Shown piece after piece: positions 9,901 to 17,295 of a stretch of DNA of 38,434 nt. The stretch is from VFKU01 sp038916785 (GTDB lineage Bacteria > Hydrogenedentota > Hydrogenedentia > Hydrogenedentales > GCA-2746185): the NCBI GenBank assembly GCA_038916785.1, contig JBCLBO010000022.1, forward strand, positions 1-38,434, read 5' to 3'. How positions within the stretch are numbered: the stretch's first letter is position 1; the number at the start of each line of letters is the position of its first letter. A model generated the notes under the pieces. It was not told the origin of the DNA and did not search any database. It saw nothing but the letters and a program-made list of their open reading frames with translations. The position numbers and the translations under genes were made by a program.

Positions 9901-10198
9901 CCTTATATCGGTCCGGGTCCGCACCTTTGCCCGGCGCCTTGATTTCGATGATTCCGGCCAACGCGCCGTCCACGAGAATCGAGTAGTCCGGCTTGCCGAG
10001 GCGCCCAGCAAGACGTGTCTCACCCTTGCATACGATGGACTTGCCCGTGAGTTTGCCGTAGCCTTCGAGCAGAGACTCCAGGGGAGCGCGCAATTGATCT
10101 TCCGGCTCGCCCTCGATCGGGCCGCTCAGCTTTTGCCGGACGCGCTGGACAAAGGAGTCCGCCAACTCGCGCAGATTCTCGATCCGATTTCGCTTCAC
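6911..10198 (-). CDS. single-chain restriction-modification enzyme, type ISP-like without helicase
   Basis: The 1095-residue protein combines restriction and N6-adenine methylation modules in one chain. Residues 55-130 look like a PD-(D/E)xK nuclease (PDYSI at 70-74, EIK at 85-87, then a conserved RQWERF region). Residues 140-320 are helical spacer, with a YYTP motif near 323-326. The methyltransferase has motif I DPAVGTGTY (360-368) and catalytic NPPY (480-483). The remainder resembles the type ISP C-terminal specificity region (RSFDRAWIIGDPRF, then LGGGP, DLHHF, VFPLY). Known type ISP enzymes (LlaBIII/LlaGI) also carry a superfamily 2 helicase between nuclease and methyltransferase; there is no room for it here. 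The chain order therefore resembles type IIG/IIL enzymes such as MmeI. No partner subunit gene is adjacent. The DNA around 7100-8800, encoding the recognition part, is visibly less GC-rich than its surroundings. Confidence 0.88.
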   Translation of the reverse strand: MKRNRIENLRELADSFVQRVRQKLSGPIEGEPEDQLRAPLESLLEGYGKLTGKSIVCKGETRLAGRLGKPDYSILVDGALAGIIEIKAPGKGADPDRYKGHDKRQWERFKDGPNVLYTDGNDWALFHSGKRHSHCRLIADIASAKAKGPDADAARALDELFGVFLGWNPEIPAEFKDWAKALAPLCRLLRHAVEEAVRAENSNLNGLAKDWRHLLFPTATDAQFADAYAQTVTFALLLARLDGADVEKLSEAEQKLQSQHSLLARALQILTEASARDEIEPALSILQRFLNQLRPKGGADWLYFYEYFLEEYDADLRKNAGVYYTPVEVVRCQVRLVDEILRERLGKARGYCDKDVVTLDPAVGTGTYLLGVIDHALERIKREEGEGAVPARAKALAANLYGFERMVGPYAVAELRVSRAVAEHGSKLPKSGLTILLTDTLESPFTQPEELPQFLKPISEHHERALKIKESVPVIVCLGNPPYDRHAASATTDESKTGGWVRYGEFGKPGKGNIPILEDFIAPARRAGRGRHIHNLYNLYVYFWRWALWKVFEHPKEGAGVVSFITASSYLVGPGFAGMREHLRRVCDELWIINLGGEGRGSRREENVFDIQTPVCIGIGLRREKRDANRPADVYYIRFRGTRAEKLRKLNRIVHFKDLKWRKCPNGWQDKFWPMGQEEYFGWPLVTDLFPWQQSGVKAGRTWVIAPDQDTLKRRCRILVRAQKTSRSEYFKESPTGRKIHDSPMEFQSKGPRLKSISTLDDSLGIKLARYSYRSFDRAWIIGDPRFIDRPSPSLWLAQSTRQCYFTTISTTPLGGGPAATACAYIPDLHHFMGSFGAKDVFPLYRDANAKVANISTGHLDALSTHFGKLLQAESLFAYCYGILANPGFSDRFRGELESCELRIPITKDISSFRKIESIGRRLLWLHTYGERFSPASKSATQISAGRARCAVAVSDAPDQYPETFSYDEVGGCLHVGDGVFGPVPQEMVNFEVSGVKVVQSWLGYRMKDRKGKKSSPLDDVHPERWTADFTTELLQLLWVLEATLDEYPKMAKLLDEVLAGPLFTAGEFPPVPEALRRPPREPGDEYVGDIEELG

Positions 10199-10285
10199 GT
10201 GGGGCCCCCGGCGGGCAATACCCTATCATACGGGCCGGCGCGATCCCACTGCGTGGCGTCACCGATTCCGCGCCAAGAAAATGGA

Positions 10286-10311
10286 CCGGCCCCGGTCGAA
10301 ACCGGGGCCGG
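10286..10311 (-). terminator. intrinsic terminator after DUF2911 gene
   Basis: A perfect 11-bp GC inverted repeat (CCGGCCCCGGT at 10286-10296, ACCGGGGCCGG at 10301-10311) encloses a 4-base loop. On the minus strand it is followed by a T-rich run (CCATTTTCTT). It lies 20 bases past the DUF2911 stop and upstream of the restriction-modification gene, so it separates the two transcripts. Confidence 0.8.
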
Positions 10312-10331
10312 AATGTAGACTTTCGGCGATG

Positions 10332-10907
10332 TTACTTCGCGGCGTCGAGTTCGATCTTGAAGCTGACTTTCTTTTTCTCCCACGCGAGGTAGGCGGTCGC
10401 GGAGGTCGCGGTGAGGTCGTCGAAGCCGTAGACGAGCCACTCCTGCATGGGGCACTCGGTCGGCGTCACCTCGACGCGCAGTGCGTCGTTTTCTTTCTTG
10501 TAGGCGTAGCTTCCCCAACCGGCATTGTCCTTGCTAAAGATGAGCGTCCACGTGGTATCGGTCGGGATGATGTGGAAACCGTATTTACCCGCCGCCAGCG
10601 GCTGCCCCTCGATCTTCACGTTTGACTCGAACTCGAAGGTCGTGTTTTCGTTCGCGCCCCCGCGCCACGGCGTCGGGTTGCCGTTGTACGGGACCAGTTT
10701 CGTGTTCCAAATTTCGCGGCCCTTCACGCCTGGCCGGCCGTAGGTCACCTTCACCTCGGCTAACCCGATATGTTGCACTATCTGCGCAGCTGGGCTTTGA
10801 TCGATGCGCCGCTTGCGTTCCTGCGCGTTCACGGCTTGCACGGCGCCCAGCGTCACCGCAGCCACGGCCACGGCCGCCATTCCCCAACGTACCCATCTCG
10901 TCTTCAT
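10332..10907 (-). CDS. DUF2911 domain-containing secreted protein
   Basis: Residues 1-30 form a signal peptide (MKTRWVRWG, hydrophobic core, cleavage near VNAQE). The mature part matches the DUF2911 pattern: YGRPGVKGREIW, LVPYNGNPTPWRGGANE, the GQPLAAGKYGFHIIP segment, then WTLIFS and a C-terminal beta-rich half. The domain is common in Bacteroidetes, Planctomycetes and similar bacteria and is thought to be periplasmic, but no biochemical function is established. Two ATGs are six bases apart; AAGGAG lies two bases before the first (10913) and eight before the second (10907), so I prefer 10907 (191 residues). It ends 20 bases before a strong terminator. Confidence 0.85.
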   Translation of the reverse strand: MKTRWVRWGMAAVAVAAVTLGAVQAVNAQERKRRIDQSPAAQIVQHIGLAEVKVTYGRPGVKGREIWNTKLVPYNGNPTPWRGGANENTTFEFESNVKIEGQPLAAGKYGFHIIPTDTTWTLIFSKDNAGWGSYAYKKENDALRVEVTPTECPMQEWLVYGFDDLTATSATAYLAWEKKKVSFKIELDAAK

Positions 10908-10939
10908 GTCCATGTCTCCTTGTTCCGCGTTTGAGTGCC

Positions 10940-10954
10940 TTGGTTATAAACCAA
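10940..10954. promoter_or_regulatory. short inverted repeat overlapping a possible -10 box of the DUF2911 gene
   Basis: TTGGTT-ATA-AACCAA is a perfect 6-bp inverted repeat with a 3-base centre, 33 bases upstream of the DUF2911 start. The minus strand of the repeat contains TATAAC, a plausible -10 hexamer, so a dimeric repressor bound here would block it. This is a candidate operator only. Confidence 0.3.
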
Positions 10955-10977
10955 ATTCCCGGCCGGGTTCCATGCGA

Positions 10978-12753
10978 TCAGCGCGATGCTGCCGCCCCGC
11001 CCGTGTTTTTCTGCGATTCAACCCAATCGCCGATGCGCGTATCGAGCACATCGAGCGGGATCGCCCCATTTTCGAGACACGCGTCGTGAAACCGGCGCAG
11101 GTCGAAGCTCTCGCCCAGCGCCGCCTGCGCCCGCGCGCGCAGTTCCTTGAACTTGAGCTCGCCGATTTTATACGCGAGCGCCTGCCCCGGCCACACGATG
11201 TAGCGGTCGACCTCGACCGTGATGTCGTGCAAGTGCCCGCCCGTATTCGCCGCGAAGTAATCGATCGCCTGTTGGCGCGACCAGCCCATCGAGTGCATAC
11301 CCGTGTCCACCACAAGCCGGATGGCCCGCCATATTTCATACGTGAGCTGGCCGAATTTTGAATAGGGGTCCTTGTAAAGGCCGATTTCCCCGCCCAGGCT
11401 CTCCGCGTAAAGCCCCCAACCCTCGACGAATGCCGTCGGCCCCGACCAGCGGCGGAACTCCGGCACGCCCTCGAGTTCCTGCGCGAGCGCGATCTGCAGG
11501 TGGTGCCCCGGCACGGCTTCGTGCGCCGTGAGTGACTCCATTTCCCACTTCGGGCGCGTCTCCAGCTTATAGGTGTTTGCGAAGAAATTGCCCGGGCGCC
11601 CCGCCTGCGGCGATCCCGGCATGTAGTAGGCAGTCGTCTGCGATTGTTCCGCGTATTCCGGCACCGGCAGCACGCCGTAGGGCAGGCGAGGCAGTTTTCC
11701 GAACAGTTTCGGCAGCTCGGGATCGATCCGTTTGGCGACGTCGCGATACGCCGAGAGCAGCGCTTCCTTGTCCGTGAAGTAGAAGCGCGGATCGACGCGG
11801 AGCATGTCGCAGAATTCCACGAAGTTGCCTTGGAACCCGCTCTCGACGATCACCGCGTCCATCAGCGCGCGGATGCGTTTCACCTCAGACAGGCCGAGCT
11901 CGTGAATCTGCTTCGGCGCGAGGTCCGTCGTGGTCGTCGTGCGCACGTTGTAGGCGTACCACGCTTCGCCATCGGGCAGCGCGCTGAGCGCGATCGTCTC
12001 GCGCGCCTTGGGCAGATAGTCGTTCACGAGAAATGCGTGCAGGCGTTGAAACGCCGGGCGAGCATTCTCCGTGTACGCTTTCTTCGCCGCGGTCGTGAGC
12101 CGCTCGCGATCGGCGGCCGGGATCGAGTCCGGCATCTGCGCGAAGGGTGCAAGCATCGGGCTCTGCGTCGGATCGTCCACGATCTGGCCCTGCACCTGGC
12201 CGGGCACATCGCGGATGGAGATCGCCGGCGGCGTGAGGTCCATCTCCAGGCCCCACTGCATCAGCGCGGTCTCCTGATCGATCCGCGCGCCTGAAGCCGC
12301 GATCCGCGCGACGAGGTCCTCGTAGTCCTTCACCGTGCGCGCGGGCGCGTTCACCAGCGTCTGCGCCAGCTCCTGCTGCACGCCCGTGAGCTGGTTCACC
12401 GGCAGCAGGTCGCCCGGAAATCGCTGGCCCTCGACCGCATCCTCCGCGTTCTTGCGGAAGAGGTCGTAGTTCATGCGGTCGGCCGGGTCCAACTGCGCCC
12501 GATCGATCGCGCGGACTTTTTCCAGCAACTCGCGCGCGTGCGCCTTGCGCGCCTCGATTGCCCCACGCGACATGTCCGACCAGCGATCGTTTCCGCCCGG
12601 CGCGCCGGTGTACGTCGCAAACTCCGGATGCTCGCGGAGTTGCCAGGCCCACTCGTCGGCGACGAGTTTGCGGAACGCGCCAGTTTGGTCATCGGTAACG
12701 GCGGGCACGTAGTTTGGAAACAAGCACGCGAGTGCAATCAACGCGATGCGCAT
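10978..12753 (-). CDS. DUF885 family metallopeptidase-like protein
   Basis: The 591-residue protein starts with a signal-like segment (MRIALIALACLF) at 12753. DUF885 proteins are predicted zinc peptidases. The hallmark is visible around residue 412: HEAVPGHHLQIALAQ (an HExxPGH zinc site), followed by a glutamate-containing FVEGWGLYAE segment, then YKDPYSKFGQLTYE and RLVVDTGMHSMGW. The N-terminal half is helical with the family's 'MNYDLF' motif. The likely location is periplasmic. The neighbours give no clear substrate. A TATACT box at 12788-12793 could serve as its -10. Function as a peptidase is inferred from the motif and has not been tested for this subgroup as far as I know. Confidence 0.88.
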   Translation of the reverse strand: MRIALIALACLFPNYVPAVTDDQTGAFRKLVADEWAWQLREHPEFATYTGAPGGNDRWSDMSRGAIEARKAHARELLEKVRAIDRAQLDPADRMNYDLFRKNAEDAVEGQRFPGDLLPVNQLTGVQQELAQTLVNAPARTVKDYEDLVARIAASGARIDQETALMQWGLEMDLTPPAISIRDVPGQVQGQIVDDPTQSPMLAPFAQMPDSIPAADRERLTTAAKKAYTENARPAFQRLHAFLVNDYLPKARETIALSALPDGEAWYAYNVRTTTTTDLAPKQIHELGLSEVKRIRALMDAVIVESGFQGNFVEFCDMLRVDPRFYFTDKEALLSAYRDVAKRIDPELPKLFGKLPRLPYGVLPVPEYAEQSQTTAYYMPGSPQAGRPGNFFANTYKLETRPKWEMESLTAHEAVPGHHLQIALAQELEGVPEFRRWSGPTAFVEGWGLYAESLGGEIGLYKDPYSKFGQLTYEIWRAIRLVVDTGMHSMGWSRQQAIDYFAANTGGHLHDITVEVDRYIVWPGQALAYKIGELKFKELRARAQAALGESFDLRRFHDACLENGAIPLDVLDTRIGDWVESQKNTGGAAASR

Positions 12754-12787
12754 GAGAATCCAGTCCCGGAATTGACGCGAAGCGGCC

Positions 12788-12793
12788 AGTATA
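12788..12793 (-). promoter_or_regulatory. possible -10 box of the DUF885 gene
   Basis: The minus strand reads TATACT, 35 bases upstream of the start. The region 17 bases further upstream falls inside a palindrome and has no good -35 match, so support is weak. Confidence 0.3.
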
Positions 12794-12808
12794 CCCAATG
12801 CCGCGCGT

Positions 12809-12841
12809 TTGTAGCATGGGCGGCCCGCCCATGCGCTACAA
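12809..12841. repeat. extended palindrome with GGGCGG/CCGCCC core
   Basis: TTGTAGC at 12809-12815 pairs with GCTACAA at 12835-12841, and ATGGGCGG pairs with CCGCCCAT inside, giving an almost perfect cruciform. No T-run follows on either side, so it is not an ordinary terminator. The form is that of a dispersed intergenic palindrome; a related GGGCGGGCCGCC fragment occurs near 27539-27550. Confidence 0.6.
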
Positions 12842-12949
12842 GCCGTCAACGTCGGCACGCCGCAGTCTCCGCGTTGATGCGATTCCCAACGCTGGCAGGA
12901 CTGATGACGGCCAGGGAGGCACCCGCAAACCAATGGCGCGGCAATCGTT

Positions 12950-12955
12950 TATAAT
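12950..12955 (+). promoter_or_regulatory. -10 box of the toxin-antitoxin operon
   Basis: TATAAT is a perfect -10 hexamer and would place the transcript start near 12962. That coincides with an upstream in-frame ATG, so translation most likely begins at the later ATG (13001), which has a proper ribosome-binding site. No good -35 is visible. Confidence 0.45.
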
Positions 12956-13000
12956 GAACGCATGATTACAGGCGCTCTTCGCGCAATGGGAGTCGCAGCA

Positions 13001-13234
13001 ATGTCGGATCGTGGCAACCAAATCCTTCAAGAGGTGCTTTCCCTTCCTCCGGAAGAGCGGGCAGAACTGGTCGAACTCGTGCTCGCGAGCTTCGACACGG
13101 CCAGCCGCCGCGACGTTGATAGCGCCTGGGCTACGGAAGCCGAAGATCGCGTTGATGCGTACGAACGAGGCGACATCCCTACCGTCACCGCCGCCGAGGT
13201 GTTTGGAAAGCTGAGGGGCCGGCGGAACGGATGA
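13001..13234 (+). CDS. addiction module antitoxin component
   Basis: The 77-residue protein fits the 'putative addiction module component' family (TIGR02574-type antitoxins). It has an N-terminal helix, LSLPPEERAELVELVLASF, and a DSAWATEAEDRVDAYERGDI segment leading to an AxEVF C-terminus. The start at 13001 has GGAG eight bases upstream. The stop overlaps the toxin start by four bases (ATGA), giving the translational coupling typical of these pairs. It should neutralise the RelE/ParE-type toxin and repress the operon. Confidence 0.85.
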   Translation: MSDRGNQILQEVLSLPPEERAELVELVLASFDTASRRDVDSAWATEAEDRVDAYERGDIPTVTAAEVFGKLRGRRNG

Positions 13235-13539
13235 AGGTCGAGTTCCTCGTTCCCGCCCAGGCCGAGTTCGACGAGGCCGCGGCCTACTACGCCGCCAGGG
13301 AACAGCCTGGGCTCGGTGATGAATTTGTCCTGGAAGTTCAATTTGCCATTCAGCGAATTCTGGAGTTTCCCGATGCTTGGACTCAACTCTCCAAGCGAAC
13401 CCGCCGGTGTCCGACGCGGAGATTTCCTTACGGGATTCTCTACCAAGTTCGCGGCGATGCAATTCTGATCATCGGGATCATGCATTCGCACCGATCGCCT
13501 CAAGTTTGGAAGTCGCGGTTGCCCCGAGGTGATCGCTGA
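13231..13539 (+). CDS. RelE/ParE-family toxin
   Basis: The 102-residue protein has the RelE/ParE plasmid-stabilisation pattern: VEFLVPAQAEFDEAAAYY at the N-terminus, a FPDAW turn, a basic stretch RTRRCPTRRFPYGILY, and a C-terminal IIGIMHSHRSPQVW with the common 'H..R.P..W' ending. Such proteins are either ribosome-dependent mRNases or gyrase inhibitors; sequence alone does not decide which. It is coupled to the upstream antitoxin and ends 74 bases before pepF. Confidence 0.87.
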   Translation: MKVEFLVPAQAEFDEAAAYYAAREQPGLGDEFVLEVQFAIQRILEFPDAWTQLSKRTRRCPTRRFPYGILYQVRGDAILIIGIMHSHRSPQVWKSRLPRGDR

Positions 13540-13578
13540 CGCCTTGCGTTCCGCGAGATTCGCTTCAATGCGCTCACG

Positions 13579-13584
13579 TATACT
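13579..13584 (+). promoter_or_regulatory. possible -10 box of pepF
   Basis: TATACT lies 29 bases upstream of the pepF start, between the toxin stop and the pepF ribosome-binding site. No convincing -35 is present at 16-18 bases. Confidence 0.35.
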
Positions 13585-13613
13585 TTCGGCTTCTGAATTG
13601 GAGGAGAAGGAAC

Positions 13614-15422
13614 ATGGCCGCCGTGAAAACCCTTTCGCCGCGAAGCAAAGTGAAAACCGCCGATACCTGGGACCTCTCGGTCCTGTTCAAGGACGACGCT
13701 GCGTGGCGCGCGGCGTACAAGAAGCTCGAGAAGCAGGTCGGGGGCTACGAGAAGTTTCGCGGCAAGCTGGGCAGCTCGGCCAAAGCCGTCCGCGCGTGCT
13801 TCGATTTTGACGTCGAGTACGAGAAGCTTGCCGAGCGCGCCGGGTCTTACGCATTCCTGAAGCAGGCCGAGGACATCGCCAACAGCACCTACGCGGGCAT
13901 GCTCCAGGAGTACACCTTTCTCGCGACGCGCGCGGCCGAGGCCGCCAGCTATATCGCGCCGGAGCTACAGGCGCTGCCGAAGAAAACGCTGGATGCCTAC
14001 CTGAAAGCGCCGGAACTCAAGCCGTTCCGCCTCTCGCTCGAACGCCTCTCGCGCTACAAACCGCACGTGCTCAGCACCGGGGAGGAGCGCCTCCTCGCGA
14101 TGCAGGGCCAGGTCGCGGGCACGGCCAGCCGCGTCTTCTCGCAGCTCACCGACGCCGATTTCAAATTTGGCACGGTGAAGGACGAGACCGGCACCGAGGT
14201 CGAGCTGAGCCAGGGCGCGTTCCGCGTGTTTCTCGAATCGCGCAAACGCTCCGTGCGCCAAGCGGCCTTCGAAAAGTTCTACACCGTCTACGAAGGCCAC
14301 AAGAACGCGCTGGCGGCGTCGCTGAGTTCTTCCGTGCTTCAAGATGTGTACGTCGCGCGCGCGCGTAATTATCCGAGCGCGCTCAAGGCCGCGCTGTTTC
14401 CTGACAATGTCCCGCCGAGTGTGTACACCAGCCTCATCGCGGCGGTGCGCGGAAACATCGAGACGGTCCACCGCTACCTCGCGCTGCGCAAGCGCGCGCT
14501 CAAGCTCAAGGAACTCCGCCACTTCGACACGTACTGCTCGCTGGTAGACCTGCCGAAGTCGCGCATAGCCTACGGCGATGCCGCGAAGCAGGTCTGCGAG
14601 GCCGTGCGCCCGCTCGGTGACGACTACGCGAACGCGCTGCACGAAGGGCTGGTCAAGGCCCGCTGGGTGGATCGCTACGAGAACCGCGGCAAGCGCTCGG
14701 GCGCGTTTTCGGCCGGCGGTTTCTCCGGTCCGCCCTACATCCTGATGAACTACAAGACCGAGATGCTCGACAGCATGTTCACGCTCGCGCACGAGGCGGG
14801 GCACTCGATGCACACGTACTACAGCGCGCGGAACCAGCCCTTCCAGTACTACAACTACACGATTTTTGTCGCCGAGGTGGCCTCGACCTTCAACGAGCAG
14901 TTGCTGGGGCACCACCTGATGGCGAGCGTGAAAGACAAGAAGCAGCGCGCGGAACTCGTCTGCCGCGAGATCGACGAAATCCGCGGAACCATCGTCCGCC
15001 AGACGATGTTCGCCGAATTCGAGAAAGTGATCCACGAGATCGCCGAGCGCGGCGAGTCGCTCACCGTCGATCGCCTGCGCAAGGAATACCGCGACCTGCT
15101 GGAGTTCTACTTCGGGCCGGGTTTCGTCATCGACGAGGCGCTAGACCTCGAAGGCATGAGGATTCCGCATTTCTACCACGCGTTCTACGTGTACAAATAC
15201 GCAACCGGTCTGAGCGCGGCGATCGCGCTGAGCCGGATGGTGCTCAACGGCGGAAAAGTCGAGCGCGATCGCTATCTGAGTTTCCTCAAGGGAGGCTGCT
15301 CGAAGTATCCACTCGACCTGCTGCGCGATGCGGGCGTAGACCTCGCGAAACCTGAGCCGGTGCAGGCCGCGATGAAGCGCTTCGCGGAATTGGTGGACGA
15401 ACTGGAAGGATTGCTCTCATGA
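13614..15422 (+). CDS. pepF: oligoendopeptidase F (M3 family zinc peptidase)
   Basis: PepF cleaves medium-length oligopeptides in the cytoplasm. The 602-residue protein is of full family length. The catalytic zinc motif HEAGH is at residues 393-397 within TLAHEAGHSMHTYYS. The third zinc ligand is expected in the downstream FVAEVASTFNEQLL segment. N-terminal family features include TWDLSVLFKDD and the Y-rich C-terminal HFYHAFYVYKYATG. There is no signal peptide. GGAGGAGAAGG just upstream of ATG 13614 supports the start. The stop overlaps the DUF2961 gene by four bases, so the two are translationally coupled. Confidence 0.96.
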   Translation: MAAVKTLSPRSKVKTADTWDLSVLFKDDAAWRAAYKKLEKQVGGYEKFRGKLGSSAKAVRACFDFDVEYEKLAERAGSYAFLKQAEDIANSTYAGMLQEYTFLATRAAEAASYIAPELQALPKKTLDAYLKAPELKPFRLSLERLSRYKPHVLSTGEERLLAMQGQVAGTASRVFSQLTDADFKFGTVKDETGTEVELSQGAFRVFLESRKRSVRQAAFEKFYTVYEGHKNALAASLSSSVLQDVYVARARNYPSALKAALFPDNVPPSVYTSLIAAVRGNIETVHRYLALRKRALKLKELRHFDTYCSLVDLPKSRIAYGDAAKQVCEAVRPLGDDYANALHEGLVKARWVDRYENRGKRSGAFSAGGFSGPPYILMNYKTEMLDSMFTLAHEAGHSMHTYYSARNQPFQYYNYTIFVAEVASTFNEQLLGHHLMASVKDKKQRAELVCREIDEIRGTIVRQTMFAEFEKVIHEIAERGESLTVDRLRKEYRDLLEFYFGPGFVIDEALDLEGMRIPHFYHAFYVYKYATGLSAAIALSRMVLNGGKVERDRYLSFLKGGCSKYPLDLLRDAGVDLAKPEPVQAAMKRFAELVDELEGLLS

Positions 15423-16966
15423 CACGTCGCGTAGTGCGGAAATGGATCGCTGGATGGATGACGGCGCTTCTATCAGCGGCCGTCTGCGCAGATGGTTGGG
15501 GGCAGGCGCCGGGGTTGGCCGGTATCGACAGCGCTGGCGCGGCGTATACGACGCACCGCGAGAGCAGCAGCAACGCCGACATGAACCGGAACGCCGATGC
15601 GCGATCCATCGCGCCGGGCGAGACGCTGGTGCTGGGCGAGATCACGGGGCCGGGCCGGATCACGCACATCTGGTGCACGGTGGCGTCGGAGGATGTGTTC
15701 TATTCGCGCGCGCTTGTGGTGCGGATGTACTGGGACGGCGCGGCGGAACCGGCGGTCGAAGCGCCGCTGGGCGACTTCTTCGCCGTGGGGCACGGGGCGC
15801 ACGCGGATGTGTCGTCGGCCATGGTGGCGGTGTCGTCGGAGGGGCGGGGCCGGAACTGCTATTGGCCGATGCCGTTCCGCAAGTCCGCGAAAATCACCGT
15901 GACGAACGAATCGAAAGTCCAGAAGACGGACTCGTTTTATTATTATCTCGACTGGCAGAAGCTGGACGCCGCACCGGCGGACGCACAGTATTTCCACGCG
16001 CAATATCGCCAGGCGACACCGGCGGGGCCGGGAGACTATACGATTCTGGAGACGGCCGGCCGCGGGCGCTACGTGGGCACCGTGTACTCGGTGCAACAAA
16101 TGGAGACTGGATGGTTCGGCGAAGGCGACGACTGGTTTTACATTGACGGCGAGGAAACTCCCTCGCTGCGCGGCACGGGCACGGAGGACTATTTCGGCGA
16201 CGCATGGGGGTTCCGCACGGTGAACCAGCCGTATTACGGCGTGCCGTTGTGGGAGGGCTATTTCGCGGGCGACCGGGTGTCGGCGTACCGGTGGCACGTG
16301 GACGGCCCGATCGCGTTCAACAAATCTTTGCGTGTGATGATCGAGCACAAGGGCAGCATTTTCACGGACCAGACGCAGTTTCTCGGCCAGTTCATCGAGC
16401 GTTCGGATTGGATCAGCTCTGTGGCGTTCTGGTACGCGGACAACGCGGGCGGTCCGACGGCGCCGTGGCCGGCCTTGGAAACGCGCCTGCCGCCCTATCG
16501 CGTGCTAAATGGCGACGCCCTCACCTTCCGCGCCACGCCGCCGCAGATGATCACAAAGGGCAACGGCGGCGTGAACTACCTGCCGATGAAGCCGGATGCG
16601 TCTATCGAATTCGACTTCGAAGTGGAGACGCCGGGGCGCTATCGAATGGACGCGGTGATGATGTATGGATTCACTGGGGGCGTCTATCAAGCCTCGCTGG
16701 ACGGCGCGGCGTTGGGCCAGCCGATCGATTTCTGCTGCGAGGGGAACGACGCGCTTTGGAAACGTCTCGACGTGCACGACCTAAGCGCGGGCAAACATAC
16801 ACTGCGTTTCGAGGGGCGAGGGCCCTCGCCGAATTTACGCAGTCTCGGACCCAAAATCCACGGTCTGGGCTTTATGCGCCTGGTGCTGCTGCGTCTCGAG
16901 GACATGGCTGGCTACCACGAGGCGATGAAGGCCGAACAGGAACGGCAGAAAGCGGCAAAGAAATAA
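15419..16966 (+). CDS. DUF2961 / glycoside hydrolase family 172 protein
   Basis: The 515-residue protein begins with a signal peptide (MTRRVVRKWIAGW, hydrophobic core, to about ADGWGQ). Residues 30-380 carry the DUF2961 fold now classed as GH172: GRITHIWCT, the LVVRMYWDG strand, PLGDFFAVGHG, NCYWPMPF, FYYYLDWQ, and a glutamate-rich GTGTEDYFGDAWG motif. GH172 members include difructose-anhydride and arabinofuranoside hydrolases. A C-terminal beta-sandwich (residues ~390-500) looks like a carbohydrate-binding module with LSAGKHTLRFEG. It overlaps pepF by ATGA and converges with the sulfur carrier gene, only six bases away. The specific glycan is unknown. Confidence 0.92.
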   Translation: MTRRVVRKWIAGWMTALLSAAVCADGWGQAPGLAGIDSAGAAYTTHRESSSNADMNRNADARSIAPGETLVLGEITGPGRITHIWCTVASEDVFYSRALVVRMYWDGAAEPAVEAPLGDFFAVGHGAHADVSSAMVAVSSEGRGRNCYWPMPFRKSAKITVTNESKVQKTDSFYYYLDWQKLDAAPADAQYFHAQYRQATPAGPGDYTILETAGRGRYVGTVYSVQQMETGWFGEGDDWFYIDGEETPSLRGTGTEDYFGDAWGFRTVNQPYYGVPLWEGYFAGDRVSAYRWHVDGPIAFNKSLRVMIEHKGSIFTDQTQFLGQFIERSDWISSVAFWYADNAGGPTAPWPALETRLPPYRVLNGDALTFRATPPQMITKGNGGVNYLPMKPDASIEFDFEVETPGRYRMDAVMMYGFTGGVYQASLDGAALGQPIDFCCEGNDALWKRLDVHDLSAGKHTLRFEGRGPSPNLRSLGPKIHGLGFMRLVLLRLEDMAGYHEAMKAEQERQKAAKK

Positions 16967-16972
16967 CCGGAA

Positions 16973-17248
16973 TCACCCGCCGGCGATGGCCGGCACGATC
17001 GAAATGTCGTCGCCGTCGTTCACGGCCGTGTTCTTGCCGTCCTTAAAGCGGATGTCTTCCTGGTTGTGGTAGACATTCACGAAGCGGCGGATTTCGCCTT
17101 TGTCGTCGCAGAGGCGCTCCTTGATGCCCGGATGGCGCCGTTCGAGGTCGGCGAAAATCTCCGCAATCGTCTTGCCGCTCGCCTCGACGGTTTCATTTCC
17201 GCCCGTCAGGTTGCGCAGCGGCGTCGGAATCAGCACTTTCACAGCCAT
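16973..17248 (-). CDS. free MoaD/ThiS-family sulfur carrier protein with C-terminal Gly-Gly
   Basis: The 91-residue ubiquitin-like protein starts with VKVLIPTPLR, has the FVNVY strand and ends in VPAIAGG. The exposed Gly-Gly is what an E1-like enzyme adenylates and converts to a thiocarboxylate. It aligns without gaps to residues 1-91 of the carrier-E1-rhodanese fusion at 24542-26014 (36 identical residues, counted by eye), so the two are paralogues. It lies 47 bases downstream of a threonine-synthase-family gene under a SAM-I riboswitch, not next to molybdopterin or thiamine genes. It most likely feeds sulfur to that PLP enzyme. It resembles CysO of Mycobacterium tuberculosis and HcyS of Wolinella succinogenes in size and logic; the exact partner is inference. 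Confidence 0.9.
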   Translation of the reverse strand: MAVKVLIPTPLRNLTGGNETVEASGKTIAEIFADLERRHPGIKERLCDDKGEIRRFVNVYHNQEDIRFKDGKNTAVNDGDDISIVPAIAGG

Positions 17249-17295
17249 GGGTCTCTCGTTCCTTTCGTCGCCGCCGCGCGGCGGGTTCCTGGGCG

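Noticed and set aside
13965..15035. Long minus-strand frame inside pepF (356 residues) and similar long antisense frames elsewhere
   Set aside because: They mirror the codon structure of the real genes in high-GC DNA and lack family motifs and start signals.
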